Position numbers and translations under genes: made by a program. The notes under the pieces were generated by a model that was not told the origin of the DNA, searched no databases, and was given only the letters and a program-made list of their open reading frames with translations. From positions 103,461,501 through 103,525,500 of the forward strand of contig CM042021.1 of assembly GCA_023525975.1 (NCBI GenBank): 64,000 nucleotides of DNA, written 5' to 3'. The stretch comes from Smallanthus sonchifolius. Its lineage: Eukaryota; Streptophyta; Magnoliopsida; Asterales; Asteraceae. This document shows positions 44,398 through 57,079 of the stretch, piece by piece; the stretch's first letter is position 1; the number at the start of each line of letters is the position of its first letter.

Positions 44398-47300
44398 TTA
44401 CAATAAAGTGGCAGGTAAACGGGCAACAAGTTGCGCTGCAACCCCCTTTTGAATAGCAAAACCGATCCTACTAAAAACAAAGTTTTGGGTCTTAGGGGCC
44501 GAAATATTACTATGCACGACTCGTTGAACCCTGTTTAGGAATTCCACTGCCTCCAGTGCTAGGAACCCAAAAGTATCAAAAGCAAAAGGGATAAACACGT
44601 GTTGGTTCTCTAAACAAGCTTTCTCGTGTTTAGCAACTTTGTTTGATTCCGCCTTTAAAGCAGCATGACCCACCACAACCCCATTGTCCCTAAGCCCCAC
44701 AAGAGGGGACACTCCTGTAAGGTCCACACAAGCGTGTTTCCCCCCTGCCCAACCAAACACAAGAATATCAGCCGGACGTAGAGTAGACCTCCCTTCAAGC
44801 GGATCTGTCAGAAAGTTCACGGGAGCCTCTTTTTTAGCAGAAATTCCTGCCCGTTTGAGAACATCACAAAGAACATCCCTAACCAAATCATGCCTGTATT
44901 TAAACCCGGGTAACTCTTTGCAATGGACCGCATGCTCGCCAAAAGAATCCAAACAAGCCTTGCGACAAACTGGGCAGGGCTCATCAGTCGGAAACAAGGG
45001 GATCATTAGCCGATACTTGAGGATAGCCCGGTACTCCACAGCCGACATATGCTGACCTAGTCCTTCAATGGGGATAACTGTTAGAAAATCTTGAGCCCGA
45101 GGAGCCCGGAGACATTCAAACACCGCTTTTTGGCGAGGTGATAAATCAAACTTTACTCCCAAATTCTGGAAGATTCTGCTAAATAAGGCATTCGCCAAAG
45201 CATGCTGGGCTTTAGGGGGGCGGTGTCCTTATTAGAGAAACCACTAAGATCGAAATCAGGAAGGGACATGCGCAAGCGATCCATCGCACACCCATAATCA
45301 GCGTCTAACCCATCAATATCACAACCCCGAAGAATGTGGTCCTGTAAACTCCAAGATTGTGTCCTCGAGGCCACAAATGCATAAGTAGATACATCCTGAG
45401 CCGCACATAAACCCAAACCCCCGAAACGGGTTGGAAGTGATGCCAACCTCCATTGAAAATCCCCAAAAAAGCACCACCACAAACCACGATATCCTCGATC
45501 GCACCCTGGAGGCCCTTGTCAAAAATTGAAACAGCTTCCCCCACATACATAGGCTGGCATGTTCTAAGGCCGAATAATAGCTTTGCAACTCCCATACACG
45601 AGCGGAGCAAAAGGAGCTCGCATTGAGGGTCCCGCAAACGTGGGAGACAGCTCATCAGTTCCACCGCACAAAAAGCCCTTTTCACAGCCAAATTACTGAT
45701 GAACCCTGCATCTCTGCTAACGGTGCCCCCAAGGAGTTTCACACCCAGCACTAGCCTTCCAATCTCACAAGGGAACAATCCATCTTGTACCTTCACCCCA
45801 TTGCACGACGGCCAAAAAACTTCCGTTTTCTTGACGTTAAGTTCAAGGCCCAAACGGGGCCCCTCCGACCTGATAATATCTAGGGCTTTAGCCACCTCTT
45901 TAGCGTCTCCGATAATCGTACCATCATCTAGGTACCAAGCATGGAAGAGAAGCTTGCAGCAATCCCTAATCTGATGAACCAGCGGATGCAAAACTAAGGC
46001 AAAAAGGAGAGGCCCCAAAGGGTCCCCCTGTTGAACCCCAGTGGTGGACCAAATATGGTCATCACCCACATATAACCTAGCCGGCTGCCCATATAAAAAA
46101 TCCACCCATAGCGAAATGGACGGGCATCGGGTCCGAACCTCTTGTAGAAGGGCAGTCCTATCCACTAAGTTGAAAGCATTGGAGAAATCGACGGTAAGCA
46201 TAGCCAACAATCCATCCGAGTGAAACTCATTTAAGAACCTGTTCGTGCTATGGAGGACAGCCTCTGCCCCATTGGGAACTCCCACCCCAAATTGAAAGTC
46301 ACACATATATTTAGCCATCTCCTTTCCCAACACCCCTTATGGCCACCTTAGAGACCAGTCTCCTCCAGATCGCACCTACGGAAATAGGTCTAATCCCGTT
46401 GTTCGGTTTGAGCAGTGGTGTGAGAGGGGCCGAGGCAACAAACTCCGCCAATCCCCTAGGGCATCTCCCCCCGAAGCATAAATTAACCACCACAGAAATA
46501 ACCCTGAGCAAGTCAACGGCGATCGTAGACCCCTCTCCACAAAGAGCATCCAAAATATGTTGGGCTCTCAATCCGTCCCTCCTACAAGAGGTCACTTTGG
46601 GGAAAGCTTTAATGCATTCAAGCACGACATCATCATCCACAACAAGAGGAGGCTCAGAAAGTAAGGAAACAGGCATAACCGGAGGGGGCATGATGGGATG
46701 CTTTGCCACCAACACTTTCATAGTATCATTACTGAAAGGTGCAACCCCTGAAGAGCATAATACTTTGACCGCCGCAATGAAATGCCCATCCGCAACTTTT
46801 CGCAAACATTGTTTAACATTGTTACACGCTATAGAATTATCGGACCCAGGGACAAGCTCTACACGACACGTGGTTGGCCCCAAAGGTTGGGCAAAAAGGG
46901 AATGGATGAGCTCCTCGAAACCATCCCCATCACTCCAAGCTGCCAGCGACCGCTGAATACTATGACATTGCAAAGACTTCCTTTTACCAGACCTGCGCTC
47001 CTGACGATTAGAAGGCCTGAAAACTCGCAACGTGCAACGCGGTAACAACAAAAGTCTCACCCATGCCTCAACAGAGTCTGGCATAGCCGCCACTTTACCG
47101 AGGGCAGCAGTTAATGCCTGGGCAAACGCCATCCGACAATTTTGAGGGATGCTCTTAACAGTCATGATAGGAAGAGAGAAGACGCGTTCAAGGAGAACCC
47201 CGTCCACAACCACCCCTCCCAAAGGAACAACTTCCCTCCCAACATTCGGCTTAGGAATCCCCACTATAAACTCCTCTGCATCTCCCGCAACCCGTTTGAA

Positions 47301-47753
47301 ATGGGCTATCCCATCCACATGGTGGCATGCCCGGCTGAGAGCATGCATGCACATACACACCCCGCACAGCCACTGGCCTGAGACCTTTAAAGCCTCACCA
47401 ACCGAAACAAACAAATCATAATCCGTGGAGACCGCTTCCCGCAAGGTCCCTTTCCGATCATCCGATGACAAATGAAGCCGCTTGATATGCGCAACCAACC
47501 GAGGAAACCCCTTGGATCCCGACGTTCCATCCGGGCAGCAATGGAAACCTTTAAATGGACACAGCCAAACACCTACCTCCAATGGAGGAACCACACTATC
47601 ATCCTGAATCCCAGACATAACAACAGCTCCTGACAAAACCCCCGAGCTATGAAACCAAACCAAAATCAGACCACAAACCCAAAAACACTCACTAGCAAGG
47701 TAAATACAAACCTCACCACCAAACCACAACCCTAACCCCCCCTCCCCCTCCAC
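44398..47753 (-). pseudogene. Non-LTR retroelement polyprotein: zinc fingers, RT, restriction-like endonuclease
   Basis: One polyprotein split by three frameshifts (near 46345, 45470, 45215). Probable start MSGIQDDSVV at 47618; an upstream in-frame Met is at 47753. N-terminal part: CPFKGFHCC ... LVAHIKRLHL, a C2H2-like finger, and CGVCMCMHALSRACHH. RT: LTPLLKPNNGIRPISVGAIW, motif A MLTVDFSNAFNLVD, motif B GVQQGDPLGPLLFALVLHP, motif C YLDD at about 45935, motif D LNVKKTEVFW. C-terminal part: FGGLGLCAAQDVSTYAF, AIPIEGLGQ-like IPIEGLGQHMS, knuckle CPVCRKACLDSFGEHAVHC, YRHDLVRDVL, KKEAP, RPADILVFG, ACVDLTGVSP. That order (CCHC, RHD, PxD, D) resembles the RLE of R2-type elements. No apurinic endonuclease or RNase H is seen. 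About 1,070 codons. Catalytic Asps are intact; the frames are not. Confidence 0.8.
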
Positions 47754-49600
47754 CCATCCGATTCGGGGAGACTACATGTTGGACACTACATAACAAAATT
47801 CAAAATCAGGTCAAATTGGAAGTTCACCTTCAATGTTGGAGAAGAAAGGTCGCCGAACAGGAAGTTCGCCTTCAAAGAGAGAGGTTCAATAAACCCTTAC
47901 ATACCAAGAATGTCGATGAGAGGTTCAATACCAAGAATGCCGAGAGAGGTTCAATAAACCCTTACAACCAAAATAATATGTTGTGATGATTTGCTCTGTT
48001 GTTTCGCATCTAACTCCAATCTTAGATTGAACCCAAAATTTCAAAGCCAAACAACAGCTAAAAACCCTCAATTTCAAAGCCAGAAAAGGTACCAACTCAA
48101 AGAAGCATTTAATCAAACAGGTTGCGTGCATACACTTTTATGCCTTCTCAGCAAGTGCTTTAGTTAGTGCCCTCTGCTCGGGCTCGTCAGGCACGTTTAC
48201 ACCTGCCCATCCAATCCATTTCGCCTCAACTTCCTTCAAAATTTAGGGTTCCCACTTACTGTTTGATCTTCAACAAGATATGAAGAACTGAAGCCGAAGA
48301 CGCAGACAAAGATATGAAGCCGAAGACGCGGACGAAGATCTGAAGATCTGAAGGCGAAGACGAAGATATGACGATTTGAAGGCGAATCGGAAGAGAAAAA
48401 GAGGGGTGAGTGAAGAGGGTGCGTGAGTGAAGATAAGACGATTTGAAGACGAAGATATGACGATTTGTTGGTGATCTTAAGCGATTGTGGAGGGAGATTG
48501 AAACCACATAAATGGAGGGGAAAACTGGTCGAACATATATTTAAAAGTAAAATTACTTGGTATGCGGTTCTAATTTTAAACAAGAAAGTTATCTACTTTA
48601 AACTTTAGAATTCTTGAGAGTACATTTGAACTTTTAGAACAATTCATCACCTTCTTCAAAATCAAGCCCTAAAAACAAGATCTTCCACTAAAACTTATTA
48701 AAACAGTTCACCCCTAACCTAATATAAATGGAACGAACACGAAAATACTAAACAAAAACCAACTAACGAAGGACTGTAATGTAAAAAAGCCAAACTCAAA
48801 CCATCAACAGTCAAACAATAAAAACCAACTATTGAAGGACTGTAATGTGAAAAAAATAACAGTACCTGAATATCAGAGGACTTTTCAATTATCATATAAC
48901 ATGAAAAGGAGCATACAAAGTTTCAGATTAAAAAAATGCATCTCACAAGAAACAATTTTAGAAACATCAGCGTAAATAACCCTAGAAAGTTTAACGGGTA
49001 ACATGTACTCACTTTGAAGGCTTGAAGAAACAATTAGTTGATTACACTAAGCAGGGAACACTACATTGTAAGGAGGAGGAATCGATTAGAATGTTAGGGT
49101 TGGGATTTTTCATGAATTTTTAGTTGTGAGAGGTGTTGAACCACTGAATCGTCTAAAGTAAAATTATAGAAGCACGAGTTTAAAACTTTTGAGTTAGGGT
49201 TTGATTAGAATTAAAAAAAAATAAGCAACAAGAGGCTGAGAATGTAAGCCCAATTCACCCAATGTCTCAAAATTAGTCTAGTTAAAATTTGTGTTAAAGC
49301 TAATATAATAACTAAATGTATTAAATATGAAATACTTAAAAATTTAAAAATATAAGTTAAATTTAACGGTCCGGTCCGGTTTTATACGACCGGTTTTGCT
49401 ATAAACCGTAAACCAAACCGTTCGTTACGGTTTGAAAATTTTGAAACCGACCGACCGAAAGTAAGACAAAAAAACCAACCGCGAAACCAAACCGATAACT
49501 GGTTAGGGCAATATCACAGTTTGAAACCGAACCGTGAATACTCCTAGCTTAGACCGGAACCCGGGTGAGCTGGATGAAGGGAGAGTGCGCGTGCCACTGT
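47754..49600. repeat. Repeats between the retroelement and the cyclophilin gene
   Basis: Two short tandem groups: GAGAGGTTCAATAAACCCTT with CCAAGAATG(T/C)CGA at 47876-47965, and GATATGAAGCCGAAGACG / GATATGACGATTTGAAG units at 48270-48470. At 49365-49545 alternating CCGGTTT and AAACCGAACCG words suggest a worn hAT MITE. No gene is supported. Confidence 0.5.
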
Positions 49601-49890
49601 AGTGGTTATCATTTTGTTTTCCTCTTCCCTTAGTAAGTACATAAATTAATGTAGTATTAATATTAAAATATTAAAGTTACAGTTTAGTTGCTAATTGTTA
49701 TTATTGTTATTAAAAAGTTAATTTTCTTGTTTAATTTAATTTTAAATCCATCATTATAGAAGAAACAAACCAATCAAATTCGTGAGAACCATCTCAACCA
49801 GACACGTGTCGCAATCTCATTCGCTTAGACTACGTCAATTTTCTTATAAACCTCAAGGCGGCTCGCTCGGCAACCTCCGTCCTCGCGAAA

Positions 49891-52800
49891 ATGAAGTCGC
49901 CATCAGCTGCTCTTCTTCTCTGCTCTCTGCTCCTCATCGGAACCCTAGCTCTCACTCAGGTAATCTCTTATCTTATCTTATCCTATCTTATCCCTAAATT
50001 CACGATCACGATCACTTTCATTGTTAGGGTTTAGTTGATCATCAAAGCGATCTATTAGGTTTTGTAGATTAGATCTCTCTCAAATTTCTTATTTCTGTCA
50101 GATTGTAGCTTGATTCAACTCGTTTTGTTTCCATTTTGTTAATTTTACATGGGTAAGTTGTGAATCGAGTGCTTTTCATCTGCTTGATTGTGCGGTTCAA
50201 CTGTTTGTACAATTGTGCAACTGAAAGTTCAGATTGTGATATTTGGAATTGTGTTTGTGGTTTTTAGTGGCAAAGGTGTTAAGTACCAATTTTAATTTCA
50301 CAAGGTTATTAGTAGGGATGAGCTTTTTGGTGCCGAGGACCGTACCAATACCATACCGACCGAATATAACGGCACCGGTATTTTATTTTTTAGTATTTCG
50401 GTAATATCAATATTTTTCAGTACCGGTACTGGTAAAAACAGAGGAATCCTGAAAAAGCCGAGTACTGGAGGGACATTTTGAATGTTTTGGAACAATTTTT
50501 GAGACATTTTGAATGTTTTGGTTTTCCAAGTTCATAATTATGAATGTATTTGATACAATTTTGTGACATTTTGAATGTTTTGGTATTATGGTTTCATGAT
50601 TACAAATGTATTTGATACAATTTTGGGATGTTCTGAATCTTTTAGGTAAAAGAAAAACACTAAAATGGTAAAGTTCTGAAAAACCGGTACCGACCGACAA
50701 TTTCGGTACGGTATTCGGTATTTGTTTTACTCATTTTCGGTTTCGGTACGGTACTGAGCTCGTCCCTGGTTATTAGGTTTGATTGTTTGAATTTCCAAAA
50801 TCAGAAGTTCCAAATTGTCAAAAATGTTTCCAAAATTACTGTCTTTTACTGTTTTCAGTTTGATCTTTGGATATATATTTAGGTATTGATCTTGTTTCAT
50901 GCAATAGGACCGCATGTGGTTTCTTTGGAATCTGATTTCTTCTATACCTGTAATTGTAATCATAGTAGTCAAAGGCACAAAGGGTGATCCTGTCGCCTAG
51001 GCGCAAGGCCTTTAAAAGCAAGGGCTTTTTTAAGAAAGGCGCAAACATGCCATTTTTAGGGGTTTTAGACATGTTCTAGGCCATTTTTAGATGTTTCAGA
51101 CCTGGTTTGGCCGGAACCCTCACCTGAGCTCCTTTGACTACTATGATTGTAATCAAGAAGCATGGTCCTGACTAGGACTGTGCAGAATCCAGGCAAGACG
51201 GGCCGAACAGGCGGCCTGAATGTGTAATATATGGTTGTTTTTGGTCTATGTTTATTGATTAACATTTTGGACTACAATGGTTCATTTGTCCCTGTGCATC
51301 TGTTATGGTCTATGTTTGATTATCATCGTTATATGATAGGATTTTGTTGGCTAAATGTAGATTGGAGATTCTGCAAAAATCAAAGTATATTGTTCTCGTT
51401 AGTGATTATCATTAGCTGAAAAGTTGCTTATACCATGAAACTTGTATGCTGAGCTTTTAAAGAGTTTGAATTGGAACTTGTATACCATCTCCCTATCCTC
51501 AAAAGTATATTTAAATGCCACTTCGGAGGTTTTCATCATCGCATATTTGAGCATGTACACCAGATTCTCATGCTTCATTATCTAGCCATCCAACGGATAC
51601 AGCTCTATCTGAAATTTGAATTTTGTATTCTTTGCAGGCTAAGAAATCAAACAAAGATTTGACGGAGGTGACTCACAAAGTATATTTCGATGTTGAGATT
51701 GCTGGAAAACCTGCTGGTATGCCTTCATTTTTCCTTTCTAATATCAACTCATGGATCATTGACATCTTAAAGCATCATAATATATCAATCATGTAAATGT
51801 GATAGGATTAGGATCCTCTAAGAAGGGTTTTTTCTGGCCTCGGAAAACAATTGGTACTTTGCATTCAAAAGTGTAAAATACCAATCACGCTCCTTGTTTT
51901 CTGTGGCTAGAAATGCCTCTCACCCTAAAAATCTTTCTTGTTTGATCTTAACTTTATGTATACATAACTACATACACATAAATTGATGTTATGTATATGA
52001 GATAGTCATATTTGTAAACTATGTAATATTTGAAGCAAGGTCTAAAGATTGTATGCGCTTGTTTCTCAGGAAGAATTGTTTTTGGCCTCTTTGGAAATAC
52101 CGTTCCCAAAACTGCAGGTATGACGGTTACTGATTCACTCACTTTTCTTTTTATGTTATTTTGGAGGAAACGTTTAGCTAGCTAGATGGTAAGCACTTGA
52201 TTCCCCCTATCAGAGGTCTCAGGTTAAAAATCCAGCTTCTCCTGGTTTTTTGTCTTTTAACCCTTGAAGGTCACCTGCCCGGCGCAAGCTGGATTTTACC
52301 TAGTCCAATTAGTTAGGAGGGTAGATGGGAGTTTCTCATCATGGATTCTCATGGTTATAAAAAGAAAACATTTAGCTAGATTTTGTTTATGCGTTACTAA
52401 TTTGATTACTTTTCATCACAGAAAACTTCAGAGCATTGTGCACAGGTATGCTAATACTACTTCCTAGTTGGATAGTTTGAATTGTTTAACACTAGGTTAT
52501 ATTATATTCGCGTTAATTTTTTTATTTTTGTTGGCAATCATCACAGGGGAGAAAGGAACCGGAAAGAGTGGGAAGCCTCTTCACTACAAGGGAAGTGCAT
52601 TCCACAGGATCATCCCCAGCTTCATGATTCAAGGTGGTGATTTCACACTTGGAGATGGGAGAGGAGGGGAATCAATCTATGGAGAAAAATTTAATGATGA
52701 AAATTTCAAGATCAAGCATACCGCACCAGGTAAACTGTTGATTAACCGGTTCAATTAAAATAATAAACAATAAAAACATACAATCATGGAACTTGGTTTG

Positions 52801-53114
52801 CTGCTGTGCAGGGTTATTGTCAATGGCAAATGCTGGAAAAAACACCAACGGCTCACAATTCTTCATCACGACGGTCACAACCAGCTGGTAATTTGCATGA
52901 TCATCAAACATATTTTCATTTATGTCATTAATTAGAGGATTTAATTTTCATTAATGGGTTCTGTAATGTTGTTAGGTTGGATGGTAGACATGTTGTGTTT
53001 GGGAAAGTGTTGTCTGGGATGGATGTTGTTTACAAGATGGAAGCCGAAGGGACACAAAGTGGATCACCAAAAAGCAAAGTTACAATTGCTGATAGCGGTG
53101 AACTACCTCTATAA
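49891..53114 (+). CDS. CYP20-1: Secretory cyclophilin (peptidyl-prolyl isomerase), 205 aa, 7 exons
   Basis: Catalyses cis-trans isomerisation of Xaa-Pro bonds; the N-terminal signal peptide (MKSPSAALLLCSLLLIGTLA) and absence of KDEL point to the ER/secretory route, like Arabidopsis CYP20-1 and CYP19-4. Exons: 49891-49959, 51638-51716, 52070-52117, 52422-52445, 52547-52729, 52812-52887, 52976-53114 (618 nt, all GT-AG). Active-site residues present: R94, F99, M100 and Q102 in FHRIIPSFMIQGGD, F152 in SQFFITT, and W160, which confers cyclosporin binding in the family. The plant divergent loop GTGKSGKPLHYKGS (77-90) is present. C-terminus SGELPL. Exon 1 encodes only the signal peptide; intron 1 is enlarged to 1.68 kb by two hAT MITEs. 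Intact; the choice between CYP20-1 and CYP19-4 is not firm. Confidence 0.96.
50313..50768. mobile_element. hAT MITE in cyclophilin intron 1 (GTTATTAG TSD)
   Basis: Left end TAGGGATGAGCTTTTTGGTG; right end, opposite strand, CAGGGACGAGCTCAGTACCG. GTTATTAG is perfectly duplicated at 50305-50312 and 50769-50776. 456 bp; subterminal GGTACCG/CGGTACGG words; two internal ACATTTTGAATGTTTTGG repeats. Confidence 0.9.
50961..51145. mobile_element. hAT MITE in cyclophilin intron 1 (ATTGTAAT TSD)
   Basis: Perfect 15-bp TIR CATAGTAGTCAAAGG with its complement at the right end; ATTGTAAT duplicated at 50953-50960 and 51146-51153. 185 bp, non-coding. Confidence 0.92.
52165..52340 (+). mobile_element. Possible SINE in cyclophilin intron 3
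   Basis: TAGCTAGCTAGATGGTAAGC (52175) resembles an A box and CAGGTTAAAAATCCAGC (52219) a B box 40 bp later. The following GCCCGGCGCAAGCTGG is GC-rich for this intron. Weak, as no TSD was found. Confidence 0.35.
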
Positions 53115-55468
53115 TTATCTTTATATGCTTTAGGTTTGATGGGGTTTCTTTTTTGGTTTATGATACACCAGTTCTTGTTCTCAGAGATTATGTATGGGGC
53201 ACCCGTCTTTGTTTTAACTGAACCTTTGATTTTAATATCGTTTTCTATATATTTTGATCTGTGTCGTGTATGAAGTTATGTTTGGTGAGCCCCTAATTTG
53301 AAGGCGGATAAACTAGAAAACACCCTCCTCTAGCAGCCATAGGTATGCATATCAAGATTGACCGTCGTTATGGTGTTTTGAGTAAAACATCCTGATAAAA
53401 ATTAAATAATCCGATAATGATGGAAAACGAAATAGGAGGATTGAACTCGTTAGCTGCGTAGAATAAAGAACAATACAGGATAATCCAGGTATGGTGATCT
53501 CTGTTCCAAATCCTGAGATTGCAGCTAATAGCATACAAGGCGATCAGACGAGGCCAGCACGCCTCAAACACGCGCAAGACGAGCCAATGCAGGTGGTGCA
53601 GGGGAGGTAAGTGACTCGGTCTGTCAAAGATACAAAAACTGGTCTAAACCATCCTGAACTAGCCAAAAAGCAACCTAAGAACTAGCAAAAACATGCCTAA
53701 ATCAGCTTGATGGCTCCTTTGTTTGACTTGTCTCCCCTATCAAATTTATTTACATTAAACAAAATAATTTTTTTTTTTTACTTTTTAGACTTCGATTTAA
53801 AAGTTTAATCTATTAGTTCTTTTGATTATATTTATATAACTGTATTAACTTATTAATTTTATATACCTACTTTATTTTTTATTTTTTATTTTTTTTTGTT
53901 ATTATGATATTTTGATCTTGCAGTGCACTACTATACATTTTTTTTGAGTAAATTACAAATCATGTCCTTTATAAATATATGAAATTTCATGGTATGTCCT
54001 TACACTTCAATAATTATACTGGATGTCTATTTTTTTGGAAATTTGCACACATTTCGTCCTTTCTAATAATTTTTTTTGAACGACAACACCTAGATATTCT
54101 AGGATAATTGGGTTTCCCCGGGGCAACACCTAGAACATCCAGGGCAGCCCACCACATGAGGAACCCCCCAACTGGGTAAACTTCCTGACCTGTCCAGTCA
54201 TGTCATGTGCCTTGCACATAAGGGCAATATGGTTATTTTATCATATAAACAACGAAAAATGTAATTTCCTCTAAAAATATTTTATTAAATAAAAATAAAT
54301 AAATTAATTAATATAAATGTGAAATATATTTGCTCCACTTTCATAATCAACCTCAATGGCTTCAAAGTTAGAGTTGGACAAAAGTTCTCTGTTCTCATGG
54401 AGATATCTTGATGGTAAATGATGTATTCTCCTTCACCAATCGGTGATGGTTCAAATCATGTAGTGTGCCTGTTTGGGGGTGTTAGTTAACAGTAGATTAG
54501 GTGTTGTTAACAAAAATAAAAATAAAAAGACAGGAGCTCTCTTCACACACAATATGGAGTAGAACTTGTCTACCTTGTCGTATAATGTGACTAACCATAG
54601 ACATGGCTAATTTATGTAGTAGAACTTGTTAAGTTCAATGAATATGTGCTAGACATTATACGCTAGCAAAATTTTGTTAATGGTATGTGTACGGTTTCAC
54701 AAATTGTAACCTTGCCTTAGCCCAGCGTCCGACCCATTCGGGTCAGAAGGATTGATGAGCTTGTCAAACACCCATGGAACGTACACTTGAAGTTAGGAAT
54801 AAGCCATCCATGACCATAATGTTAGGAAGTCATGCATTGGTTTGTTTTCCATTTTCTACCCATGTTCCCACTACTCACAAAGCTTTCCTTTGCATTATTT
54901 TCCCTTTAAATTGTACTTGTTTTGTCAATGAAATTATCAGAAAACTTGTCTTGTTATCTTATTTCTAGTCATCTCTAATTGGCTTTGTTATTTAAGAGAT
55001 TGATCATCTTGAATCGGTCTGTATCATCTAAGTATGTATTTATGACAAAGTGCTATCACTTTATTTATTATTATTTATATGATTGAGGTATGTAAAGTAA
55101 ATAAATACTAGATATTTTATAAAAAAGTCTTGGTTTTGATGGATTAAAAGTGTAGGGGACCATTAGTGTTGGCACCAAATCTTTACGTTGGTTCATTACA
55201 GGCCAACGGTCCATGTCTATGTTATTGTATGTGATGCGGATTGTGATCAAATTCATTTTGGAGGTTTTCGAATCAAAATGGTCATGGTCAGATTGAAATT
55301 GAGCGATCATCATCATCATCCATACCCAGTAAAATCCCACAAATAACAAAAGCTATTGGTAGAGTCCGGGAAGGATGAGATGTAAGCAAACCATACAAAT
55401 CCTAAACAATAAAGAGATTGCTTCCGGACCTCCAACTCCAAATTCACTCTTACATGTTTGAATACAAG
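53115..55468. other. Intergenic DNA, no gene supported
   Basis: The first ~200 bp are the cyclophilin 3' end. At 53940-54250 GGAAATTTGCACACATTTCG, TGAACGACAACACCTAGATA and CCCCGGGGCAACACCTAGAA suggest an old repeat with a CAACACCTAGA direct repeat (54080, 54125). Other frames lack recognisable motifs. Confidence 0.45.
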
Positions 55469-55554
55469 CAAGGCCGGCCCTTATGGGGGGCGGGGAGAGC
55501 GACCGTCCAGGGCCCGGTCTGCTCAGGGGCCTGAAGTTTTTTTTTTTTTTTTTG

Positions 55555-55601
<47 letters not shown>

Positions 55602-55872
55602 TTTATAAAAAATTCTATATATTTTAGTTTTAAACCCAATCGCATTAGTCCATTACTTACAATGTGGCCCGAATTGTTTAAAAAAATACTCAAGTTGTAA
55701 TTAAACTTACATAAAAATTAAAAAGTCCAATCATATTTTTAAAGTCAAGAAAGAATAGGGGTTGTATTATGGGTTTTTTTATATAAGATTATTAAGTTTG
55801 TATTATAGGGGCGCGCTTTTTTTTACACGCCTCGGACCCAAAACATTTTAAGGATTCTTAAGACCGGCCATG
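55469..55872. mobile_element. hAT MITE with 8-bp TSD
   Basis: Ends CAAGGCCGGCCCTTATGG and, opposite strand, CATGGCCGGTCTTAAGAATC. TSD AATACAAG (55461-55468) versus AATACGAG (55873-55880), seven of eight. A long AT microsatellite (55556-55597) sits inside. Related, in opposite orientation, to 16392-16708. Confidence 0.85.
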
Positions 55873-56329
55873 AATACGAGCAAATGGATATAAATAGCTG
55901 ATTTGGACAAATAGAGTTGAATCTATCACATAATAATATTATGTGTACGTATTTTATCAAACATTGAATTTGATATGAGTGTATTTTTGGTGTAAGATGT
56001 TATCGTTTAATGTGGAGGGTGTAGTATTTGAATGAATATATATTGTTCTCGATTATATGACAAATTAAATTATAAAAAAATATTCAAGTGAGGTTTATGT
56101 CGGGTAAATATCAAGAATTAATAAAACCCTATATATTTTATCTATAATTATATATAATAGATTAAAAGAAAAGTTAAGTTGAATAGTGACATTTATGGCA
56201 TGTCCTGCTTTTGTTTTTTGTTTTTCTTTCACGTTTTATACTATATATAATATACGTTTTTAACCCGTTTAATTTTCTAATAATTTTATTTTTCTATAAT
56301 AATTTTCGTTAGTTAACTTTTTTTTAAAA

Positions 56330-57046
56330 ACAGAATGCGCGGCTGTTTTTTTTGTCAACGTTCGGATATATACCTTTTTGAAAACAAAGTTGTATTGAAA
56401 ATCGAATGTTTTTTATATCGTGACCTATAGCGAGTGTCGTTACCGTTGTGGTACTGTTACGAACCGAACCTATTATGAGCGAAAATCATCATTGTCAGTA
56501 TTGGTATTATCAGAAACAGTGTCAGTATTCACTTTTATGGTTTTCGACGACCTGAACCGATAACTACCAAGCTCCTGCCACGTGGCGTGGCTGAAAAACG
56601 ATTAGACTCCCGTCGCGGAGCGCGAGGGGAGAAAGTATTAAAAAGTATAAGAGACTACTTTTGTATTATAATGTATATTCTACTTATAAATGGGTTATAT
56701 ATATATATATATATAAATATAGGGAAGGGTTCAAATACTAACCAAGTTTTTATGTGATAACTGTGCTAACCACTATAAAACAATCATATAATTTATAAAT
56801 TATTTTTTCTTTTAATTGTTAAAATAGTATTTAAGTATTTTGAATAAATATTTTGAACGTAAATACGGAAATGGTGAGTCTTACGTATACGTACCAAATA
56901 ATGTTACATATACGTAACACATAGTGTTTACATATATGTAACATTAACATAATGATAATTGTTACATATACGAAACACTATGTTTGAGAGTGGTTATCAC
57001 ATAAAAATATTGGCTAGCATTTGAACCTCACCCTGTATATATATGT

Positions 57047-57079
<33 letters not shown>

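Noticed and set aside
46339..47421. Plus-strand frames of up to 205 residues opposite the retroelement
   Set aside because: Shadows of the minus-strand RT polyprotein; no motifs.
44330..47800. TSD around the long non-LTR element
   Set aside because: Short shared words (ACACTA, TGTTGG) occur on both sides but none is long or positioned convincingly.
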